Source of the DNA: Paenibacillaceae bacterium
GTDB lineage: Bacteria; Bacillota; Bacilli; Paenibacillales; NBRC-103111
Reading direction: 5' to 3'
NCBI GenBank assembly: GCA_029256185.1
Contig: JAQSYI010000021.1
Span: 42,995 to 106,994 of the forward strand
DNA length: 64,000 nt
Below the pieces are notes generated by a model. That model saw only the letters and a program-made list of their open reading frames with translations. It was not told the origin of the DNA and did not search any database. This document shows, one piece after another, positions 57,894-64,000 of this stretch; within the stretch, counting starts at the first letter, position 1, and every line of letters begins with the position of its first letter. The position numbers and the translations under genes were made by a program.

Positions 57894-59639
57894 ATGGAGA
57901 TGGAAGTGCAATCGGACAGTGCAAGTACTCTTGCAGAACAGCACGGCCCCCCAAACAAAGAGAAAGGGGAAGGAGTTCTAAGGCGGATTTGGCGGTATAA
58001 GTTTCATTACATCGTGGTGCTGCCTGCGATGCTGTTGCTGCTTTACTACAAAGTATTGCCATTCCTGACGGGAGCGAGAGTTCCTTTCATTCAGTACAGT
58101 CCCTTTAAGGGAATCATGGAAAGTCCTTGGGTGGGATGGGATAACTTCAGGACGCTGTTTCAGCAGCCGGCCTTCCGCAGAGTGCTTGCCAACACAGTTA
58201 CGCTGAAAATGTCTTATATGCTGGTTTGCAGTGTCTTGGCCATTATCCTGGCGCTGGCTCTCAGCGGCATTGTCTCAAGGAGACTAAAATATGGCTTCGC
58301 CACACTATTCCTGCTCCCTTATTTCATCCCTTCGGCTGTAGCGGCTTACATTGTGCAGCATATTCTTTCCCTCGAGAGCCTGGCCAAGCTGGGCATATCC
58401 GTTTCTCCGCTGCTCGATGAGAGCTTGTTTCCGTTCGTGCTGGTGCTCGCAGAGGCGGTCAAAACCTGCGGCATTCCCGCGCTGCTGGCCCTTGCCGTTA
58501 TGGAAGCCAAGGCTGCGGCGGCTCCCCTCCCCGGAACAGGAAGCGGCATGCTCCAGCCCCGTCTGGTCTCTGCGGTTAGAATTGCTCTTGCCTTCATTCT
58601 GCTGCAGCTGTCCAGTCTGCTGGCCACGGATTTCGAGCTGCTCCACAGTCTGCAGAGCCCTCCTGTTCTCAGGACGGCGGAAACATTGGCTACCTATCAA
58701 TACCGGACAGGGTTATTGTCGATGCAATTCAGCCTTTCCGCTGCTGCATGGCTGCTCCAGTTTGTGCTGCAGCTGGTATTTACTTTTGCCGCGTATCTGC
58801 TGGTGAGGAAATTATTCAAGGGGGACCTTTTCCCCGGCTTGAAGGACAAGCCAGGCTCTTCACCGTCCGGGCGGAAGTCAAGCATTGCCGGTCTGCTGGC
58901 CGCTTCCCTGTATGCAAGCTTGCTGGCGGCGTTGCTGTACGGCCTGTTCATTTATCCGTTCACCGTGAAGAGCGCTTTCGGTCTGAGTGTGTGGGATATT
59001 GCGGCCGAGACCAATATGCTGGGCTACGCTGTGCTTTACTTGGCTTGCACAGTAATTTTTATGCTCCTCACTCTTGCATTGGCTTACCCGCTGACAGTGA
59101 AGGATCTACCCGGACGCAGAGGATACAAGGCGCTGCTGCTGGCGGTAATGGTCATGGGTACAGGGGCCATTCATGAATATTTGTTCTTCAGGAACCAGGG
59201 CATGTTCGATACCATCTACCCGGCGGCGATAAGCGGGTTGTACTCCATTGCCTCTGTCTTTGTGCTGAAGAGCATCTTCAACAGCCGATTCTCCGGACTG
59301 AAGGATCAGGCGGCAGCAGCGGGAAATGGGGAGATGCGCTCCTTCTTCTGCCTGTTTATTCCCAAGGTATGGAAGCCGCTAATCGGGCTTGGGGTGCTCC
59401 AATTTGCAGTTCTGTGGGGGTCTTATTATCCCTCGCTGCTGTACATCAATAATCCTAATCTCGCGCCTCCGGTGATGGCGTTCAGATCTGCTGCCACGGG
59501 AGCCGCGGCCGAGGCCATGAATGGAGACCCGGTCATCCTGCAGGTAGCGGCTATCGTTTCGTTGCTGCCGGTCATCCTCCTGCTGGTGTTCCGTCCCTTG
59601 CTGACTCCGGAAGTGATGATCAGCCAGTTGCGCAAATAA
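57894..59639 (+). CDS. Fused double LplB/LplC-like permease with degenerate coupling loops
   Basis: 581 residues, about 12 helices. The first half follows LplB: LPAMLLLLYYKVLPFL, SPWVGWDNFRTLFQQP, VLANTVTLKMSYMLV, ending ETLATYQYRTGLLSMQF. The second half follows LplC loosely and ends LLTPEVMISQLRK. The EAA loop that binds the ATPase has lost the conserved DGA residues in half 1 (MEAKAAAAPLPGTGSG) and is not clear in half 2. No binding protein or ATPase is nearby. ATG at 57894 after AGGGAGTG. Probably co-transcribed with the ComA-like gene; it may no longer be a standard importer. Confidence 0.75.
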   Translation: MEMEVQSDSASTLAEQHGPPNKEKGEGVLRRIWRYKFHYIVVLPAMLLLLYYKVLPFLTGARVPFIQYSPFKGIMESPWVGWDNFRTLFQQPAFRRVLANTVTLKMSYMLVCSVLAIILALALSGIVSRRLKYGFATLFLLPYFIPSAVAAYIVQHILSLESLAKLGISVSPLLDESLFPFVLVLAEAVKTCGIPALLALAVMEAKAAAAPLPGTGSGMLQPRLVSAVRIALAFILLQLSSLLATDFELLHSLQSPPVLRTAETLATYQYRTGLLSMQFSLSAAAWLLQFVLQLVFTFAAYLLVRKLFKGDLFPGLKDKPGSSPSGRKSSIAGLLAASLYASLLAALLYGLFIYPFTVKSAFGLSVWDIAAETNMLGYAVLYLACTVIFMLLTLALAYPLTVKDLPGRRGYKALLLAVMVMGTGAIHEYLFFRNQGMFDTIYPAAISGLYSIASVFVLKSIFNSRFSGLKDQAAAAGNGEMRSFFCLFIPKVWKPLIGLGVLQFAVLWGSYYPSLLYINNPNLAPPVMAFRSAATGAAAEAMNGDPVILQVAAIVSLLPVILLLVFRPLLTPEVMISQLRK

Positions 59640-59688
59640 AAGACTTGCCATTTAGCATAAACGCGGTTAAACTAAACCCAACCACGGA

Positions 59689-59702
59689 AATGAATATTCA
59701 TT
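59689..59702. promoter_or_regulatory. TetR operator, upstream copy
   Basis: Palindrome AATGAATATTCATT with TCC continuing on the right, matching the core of the longer palindrome at 60341-60360. It lies 56 bp before the TetR start, so autorepression is likely. No other feature is seen in 59640-59758 except AAGGAGG. Confidence 0.75.
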
Positions 59703-59758
59703 CCGCAAATGAATTGTCATTCTTCAGTTTTGAAACCGGAATAAGGAGGTGTCAGGAG

Positions 59759-60319
59759 TTGGGCGGTAAACGTGATGATATCATGCAGGCGGCGCTGATT
59801 CTTTTTTCGGAGAGAGGCTATGATGGCACAACCGTACCGATGATTGCAGACAAAGCGCATGTAGGAGCGGGGACAATCTACCGGTACTTTGAAAGCAAGG
59901 AAATTCTGGTCAACGCCCTATTCCAAAATTGTGTCCGTGAATTCACGGACAAGGTAACGATGAAGCTCTCCGCGGCAACCTCGTTCCGGGATCAATTCCA
60001 TATTGTTTTCCAAGGTATGGTTCAATTTGCGGAGGAGCATATTCATGCGCTGCTGTTTATTGAATCCCATAACAACGCCTATTATTTGGACGGTGAGAGC
60101 CAGAAAATATTCAATGAGATGCTCCATTTTCTGCGCTCGATTCTGGATGATGGCAAGGCCCAAGGCGTTATTAAGAATCTTACTTCCGATGCTTTGATAG
60201 CGATCGTGTACGGAGCCCTAGTTCAGCTTTGCAAGCTGCTCAAGAGAGGGATTTTAATGAAAAGCGATGAATTGATTAACGGAGTGGAAGAGAGCTGCTG
60301 GGATGCTATCAAAGGGTAG
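59759..60319 (+). CDS. TetR-family transcriptional repressor
   Basis: 186 residues. N-terminal HTH: IMQAALILFSERGYDGTTVPMIADKAHVGAGTIYRYFESKEIL. The C-terminal ligand domain is helical (FHIVFQGMVQFAEEHIHALLFIESH). TTG at 59759 with AAGGAGG 9 bp upstream; the longer frame from 59645 runs through the operator. Identical palindromes before this gene and before the MMPL gene indicate that it represses both itself and the exporter. Ligand unknown, perhaps a lipid or drug. Confidence 0.9.
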   Translation: MGGKRDDIMQAALILFSERGYDGTTVPMIADKAHVGAGTIYRYFESKEILVNALFQNCVREFTDKVTMKLSAATSFRDQFHIVFQGMVQFAEEHIHALLFIESHNNAYYLDGESQKIFNEMLHFLRSILDDGKAQGVIKNLTSDALIAIVYGALVQLCKLLKRGILMKSDELINGVEESCWDAIKG

Positions 60320-60332
60320 CGGCTCTTTTTTT
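60291..60332 (+). terminator. Terminator after tetR
   Basis: AGAGCTGCT and AGCGGCTCT pair with one G-U around an 18-base loop and are followed by seven T. The gene's stop codon is inside the hairpin. Confidence 0.7.
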
Positions 60333-60340
60333 GGAGCAAT

Positions 60341-60360
60341 AGGAATGAATATTCATTCCT
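60341..60360. promoter_or_regulatory. TetR operator upstream of the MMPL exporter
   Basis: Perfect 20-bp palindrome AGGAATGAATATTCATTCCT, 33 bp before the MMPL start. Shares the AATGAATATTCATT core with the site at 59689-59702. Confidence 0.85.
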
Positions 60361-60393
60361 GAGAGAAAAACCATACTGGGAGGAAGATTGCAG

Positions 60394-63300
60394 ATGAAGA
60401 AAACGCTGAATTGGAGGACCTTATCGCTGTTGGCCTGGATCGTGATTACAGCCGTTTCCCTCGTAAGCATGCCTGACATGGATCAATTGGTGAGGGAAAA
60501 AGGGCAAGCTTCTATACCGGCAACCGCTCAGAGCGAGATTGCCAGGACGATGCTCGGCCGGATGGAAGAAACCGGGTCGGAGAAATATGATATCATCGCC
60601 GTGTTCCATAATGAAAGTGGTACCGCCCTGTCAGACAATCAGAAGGACAAGATCAAAGCTGCCATTGAGCATCTCAAGAGGGAGCAGAGTCAACTGGGCA
60701 TTCTTGATATTTTCTCTCACCTGGACAGCGTACAAGCGGCCAACCAGTTGGTGTCGGAGGACGGGAGCACCATTCTTACCCGGATTGCCGTCAGTAAGGA
60801 TAGCGGCTCAATCTCTCAGGTGTCAGCCAGGTTAAATGATGCGGTCCGCATCGACGGGGTCCAGTCTTATCTGACCGGAACAGATTTGGTTATTGAGGAT
60901 TTTGTCCACACGACCCAGGAAGGGATCAAAAAGACCGAGGTCATTGCCGTTATTTTCATTCTGGTTGTACTGGTTATTGTATTCCGTTCGCCGGTTGTTC
61001 CTCTGATTTCTTTGGCAACTGTCGGGGTGTCCTATCTGGTATCCATGGGGATTGTAGCCAATCTGGTGGATCGCTTGAATTATCCGTTCTCCAATTTTAC
61101 TCAGGTGTTTCTGGTGGTAATCTTATTCGGCATTGGAACGGATTACAATATTCTGCTGTATACCCGGTTCAAGGAAGAACTTAGCGCAGCGGATGACGTG
61201 CTGTCTGCCGTCAGGAAAACCTACCGGTCCGCCGGCAAAACGGTTCTCTATAGCGGCTTGGCCGTGTTTATCGGATTCATCGCGCTCATCCTGGCGGAGT
61301 TCAAGATCTACCGGTCCGGCTCCGCGGTGGCTGTCGGCGTTGCGGTATTGATTGTGGTGCTGAATACGTTGAATCCCTTCTTCATGGCTGTGCTGGGCCG
61401 TAAGATGTTCTGGCCGGTAAAGCAGTTTGAGGGTCATGGGGACAGCTGCCTGTGGGGCTTCCTGTCCGGCCGCGCTGTTGCCCGCCCGGTTATTATGCTG
61501 GTGCTGACCCTGGCAGTCTGCTTGCCCTTTGTGTACAAATACAGCGGGACGCTCAGCTATAATGATCTGCTGGAGATTGATGATGCTTATGAATCGAAGC
61601 AAGGCATTACAATTATCGGGGAGCATTTTCCTGCCGGGTTCTCGTCTCCGGCCACGCTGGTCATCCAGACAGATCGCGCTTTGGACAACTCTCATGACTT
61701 GCAGGCTTTGGATGAACTCGCCGACAAGGTTGCTAAGGTCCAAGGGATCTCCGCCGTTTATACTGCTACGCGGCCTGAAGGAAAGAAGCTTGACGCCTTA
61801 TATATGAATGATCAGACGGGACAATTGCATACAGGGCTGAAGGACGCCGCAGACGGCATCGGCAAAATCCATAACGGCTTGGCTTCGGCTGAAACCCGGT
61901 TAGCTGGCCAAAGTCAAGGGATGGAGGATGTACAGAAATTGATTGACGGCACAAGTGAAGCCCAACAAGGGGCTGTTGCTTTAGGCGCCGCCGTTAATCA
62001 ATTGACTGCCGGGATTAACAGCGGGCAAGCGGGGGCCAAGGAATTGCAGGACGGACTGGGAGCTCTGAAGGAGAAGCTGTCCGGACTTTCGCTGGCTGCT
62101 GCTCAATTGCATACCGGCTATTCCCGGCTGGAGGGAGGCTTAAGCGCCTTTGCAGACTCCTTCGTGAAGCTTTCTCAGGCCATTCAAGCGGCGGAGAATG
62201 GGTATGGACAGATAGAAGCTTCCATGAAGGCTTTTCTTCAAGATCACCCGGAGATGGCAACTGACAGGAATGTTCAAGCCACATTGGGAGTTGCTTCCTC
62301 TGCCAAACAGCAGCTGTCGGAGCTGTCGGTCCAGCTTGATCAACTGGTGTCCGCCTATAACGCGTCTATGAATTCCTTCAAGCAGGCCAATGCTGCCTTG
62401 GAGCAGGTGAATGAGGGAATCGGCCAGTTGGAGGCAGGGGTGGGGCAATTGCACACCGGTTCTGTACAGCTGCATACCGGGCTGGGAAGCGCCGCCGGCG
62501 GCTCTGCGCAAATTGCCGGCAGAAGCAACGAACTGGCGTCCGGTATCGGACAGATTAATGACGGGCAAAAGCAGATGCTTGCCGGTTTGAATGATCTCTC
62601 CGCCAACATGAATGAGTTGAAAACCGGCCTTGCGGAGAGCTCGGGAGGCTTGCAAAAGGTTAGCAGCGGTTTGGATGAAGCCCGGGATTATCTGGCGGGC
62701 CTTAGCCAATCCGAAGCCTCGCAGAAGTTTTATATTCCGGAAGGGGTGCTGAAGGGCGGAGATTTCCAACAAGCCTTGGACATGTATCTGTCCACGGACC
62801 GGCAAACCGCTCAAATGATGATCATCCTGGATGTGAATCCGTACAGTGCAGAGGCGATGGATATTATAAGGAATTTGAACGGGCAGGTGCAGGCCGCTGT
62901 GCAGGGAACCCCCCTGATGGACGCCCAAATCGCCATTGGAGGCAAGTCCTCGCAGAATGCGGACCTGCAGGATATCGCAAGCAACGACTTCACCCGCACC
63001 GCGGTTATTATGCTCACGGGCATCGGCATTGTGCTGGTCATCATAACCCGGTCCTTCTGGCAGCCGGTATTCATTATCGCTTCCTTGATTTTGGCGTATT
63101 ACACCTCATTGGGGATCAGTGATCTGCTGGGGACCAGAGTGCTGGACGTGGATCAACTGGGCTGGAATGTACCGTTCTTCGGATTTATCATGATCGTGAC
63201 GTTGGGAGTGGATTACAGCATCTTCCTAATGACCCGCTACCGGGAACTGGATCACAGCTCGGTTCAATCCATCGTAACAGCATGCAGGAATCTTGGCGGA

Positions 63301-63501
63301 GTGGTCATCTCGGCTGCGGTTATTCTGGGAGGCACCTTCGCGGCGCTTATGCCTTCGGGTGTTCTCACCTTGATAGAAGTCGCCATTGTCGTAATCTTCG
63401 GATTGCTCATCCTCAGCTTCCTGATGCTGCCGGTGTTCATTCCCTCCCTCATGTCGATTACGGAGAGGTTAAACGGAGAACATCGTGTAAGTAAAGAGTA
63501 G
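60394..63501 (+). CDS. MMPL/RND-type membrane exporter
   Basis: 1035 residues in two MMPL halves. Each half has a cluster of helices (about 185-370 and 855-1025) with TDYNILLYTRFKEEL and VDYSIFLMTRYREL, the Asp-Tyr motifs of proton-coupled MMPL proteins. Between them is a long extracellular region (about 480-775) of helical repeats rich in Gly, Gln and Leu (QLHTGL, GIGQINDGQKQMLAGL), as in YdgH-like proteins of Bacillales. ATG at 60394 after AGGAAG. Directly downstream of tetR and its operator. Probably exports a lipid or lipophilic compound. Confidence 0.93.
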   Translation: MKKTLNWRTLSLLAWIVITAVSLVSMPDMDQLVREKGQASIPATAQSEIARTMLGRMEETGSEKYDIIAVFHNESGTALSDNQKDKIKAAIEHLKREQSQLGILDIFSHLDSVQAANQLVSEDGSTILTRIAVSKDSGSISQVSARLNDAVRIDGVQSYLTGTDLVIEDFVHTTQEGIKKTEVIAVIFILVVLVIVFRSPVVPLISLATVGVSYLVSMGIVANLVDRLNYPFSNFTQVFLVVILFGIGTDYNILLYTRFKEELSAADDVLSAVRKTYRSAGKTVLYSGLAVFIGFIALILAEFKIYRSGSAVAVGVAVLIVVLNTLNPFFMAVLGRKMFWPVKQFEGHGDSCLWGFLSGRAVARPVIMLVLTLAVCLPFVYKYSGTLSYNDLLEIDDAYESKQGITIIGEHFPAGFSSPATLVIQTDRALDNSHDLQALDELADKVAKVQGISAVYTATRPEGKKLDALYMNDQTGQLHTGLKDAADGIGKIHNGLASAETRLAGQSQGMEDVQKLIDGTSEAQQGAVALGAAVNQLTAGINSGQAGAKELQDGLGALKEKLSGLSLAAAQLHTGYSRLEGGLSAFADSFVKLSQAIQAAENGYGQIEASMKAFLQDHPEMATDRNVQATLGVASSAKQQLSELSVQLDQLVSAYNASMNSFKQANAALEQVNEGIGQLEAGVGQLHTGSVQLHTGLGSAAGGSAQIAGRSNELASGIGQINDGQKQMLAGLNDLSANMNELKTGLAESSGGLQKVSSGLDEARDYLAGLSQSEASQKFYIPEGVLKGGDFQQALDMYLSTDRQTAQMMIILDVNPYSAEAMDIIRNLNGQVQAAVQGTPLMDAQIAIGGKSSQNADLQDIASNDFTRTAVIMLTGIGIVLVIITRSFWQPVFIIASLILAYYTSLGISDLLGTRVLDVDQLGWNVPFFGFIMIVTLGVDYSIFLMTRYRELDHSSVQSIVTACRNLGGVVISAAVILGGTFAALMPSGVLTLIEVAIVVIFGLLILSFLMLPVFIPSLMSITERLNGEHRVSKE

Positions 63502-63823
63502 TTGGAGGAAATGGGGATTTCAGTCCTTGGCTGAAGCGGGCCTCAGCTCTTCCGTAGGTGCTTCCGGGCCTGTAACGGGAATGATCCTAATAGAAAGTTG
63601 GCATCAGGAAAAGGTTCCTTCACTTCAGAAAGAAACAACCCAGCTGGCTTATCGCCAGTTGGGCTGTTTAGTTTAGTCCTTTATATTGAACCCTGAACCT
63701 TTGCTTTGTATAACAGGCGGTTTGCGTTGTTCGGCAGACTTCTTTTGCTTATCAGGAAACTTCTTATCTGTTCCACTAATGCCTAGATCAGGACGGTTTT
63801 TATAAGTACCCAGCAATAAGATA
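63502..63823. other. 322-bp gap with little content
   Basis: Only one structure is evident: a hairpin at 63639-63663. No promoter, repeat or credible gene was recognised in the rest. Composition becomes more AT-rich from about 63660 to the end of the window, unlike the MMPL gene. Confidence 0.5.
63639..63663 (+). terminator. Hairpin terminator downstream of the MMPL gene
   Basis: CCCAGCTGGC (63639-63648) pairs with GCCAGTTGGG (63654-63663) with one G-U; then CTGTTTAGTTT. It is 138 bp after the MMPL stop. Confidence 0.65.
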
Positions 63824-64000
63824 ATGAATCCCCAGCGAACGAAAGACTTGATTATAGAATACGATACGTTGAAGGGCAAGATAGGGGATGTGAATACTCC
63901 TTCTGAAGAGCTTGCTAAGGCGAGAGAACGACTGATGGAAGTGGAAGAAAAACTGATAGAATTAAACCCGGATATCCTCAAGGCGGAAGACGCGAAGTCT
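63824..64000 (+). CDS. Coiled-coil protein fragment, open at the window edge
   Basis: ATG at 63824 opens a frame of 59 codons that continues past the right edge. The sequence is highly charged and helical (KDLIIEYDTLKGK, EELAKARERLMEVEEKLIEL), consistent with a coiled coil. The ribosome site is weak (AATAAG), so it could also be part of a broken or larger gene. An in-frame stop at 63803 bounds it on the left. Family not recognised. Confidence 0.4.
   Translation, partial: MNPQRTKDLIIEYDTLKGKIGDVNTPSEELAKARERLMEVEEKLIELNPDILKAEDAKS

Noticed and set aside
1..64000. tRNA or rRNA genes
   Set aside because: No stretch with cloverleaf or rRNA character was recognised in the intergenic regions by eye; a tRNAscan run would settle it.

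Overview
The window comes from a spore-forming Bacillales bacterium, most probably Paenibacillus or a close relative. The left third carries the genes of the Bacillus subtilis yloC-to-recG region in almost the same order (yicC, remA, gmk, rpoZ, coaBC, priA, def, fmt, rsmB, rlmN, stp, prkC, rsgA, rpe, spoVM, rpmB, asp23-like, fakA, recG). SpoVM and a SpoVIF-like protein point to sporulation. The rest is rich in features typical of Paenibacillus: LplABC-type sugar importers, a long sensory AraC regulator, an uncharacterised Zn-ribbon peptide and short palindromic intergenic repeats. Species was inferred from gene content only.

Layout. 1-24.8 kb is conserved housekeeping DNA on the + strand: the end of dapF, a methionine synthesis fusion enzyme, nucleotide, coenzyme A, replication restart, translation and rRNA modification genes, the Stp/PrkC signalling pair, and the FakA/DegV fatty acid kinase pair. 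It is interrupted by an 874-bp repeat-rich gap (4.4-5.2 kb) and a 169-bp element with 20-bp inverted ends (18.2 kb). After recG and spoVIF the synteny stops (no fapR-plsX) and accessory DNA begins.

24.8-36.3 kb: a UMF1 transporter coupled to an alkaline-phosphatase-fold hydrolase; a Y-family polymerase with a LexA-type box and an unknown overlapping partner; an HPr-like protein without the active-site histidine; a BceRS-BceAB peptide resistance module; and a PadR/DUF2812 pair with a large operator palindrome.

36.0-40.0 kb: a ComP-like kinase and an AT-rich TagO/WecA-like transferase, flanked by two diverged copies of a ~145-bp repeat. A small divergent ORF ending in Ser-Glu-Trp-Val lies beside the kinase.

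40.0-52.8 kb: a polysaccharide utilisation locus (sensory AraC regulator, two permeases, lipoprotein binding protein, 1212-residue secreted GH99-like protein, unknown likely alpha/alpha-toroid enzyme, GH88/GH105 unsaturated uronyl hydrolase). It lacks its own ATPase, so a shared MsmX-type ATPase is expected.

52.9-64 kb: a secreted protein divergent from an OmpR/HK pair, an AraC-GyrI regulator, a ComA-like response regulator preceded by palindromes that match the ComA box, a fused two-permease protein with degenerate coupling motifs, and a TetR/MMPL exporter pair with matching operators. The ComP-like kinase and ComA-like regulator, normally adjacent, lie about 18 kb apart. That pair, with the ComA-like boxes, the odd permease and the small Trp-ending ORF, is the best candidate for an undescribed signalling system here.
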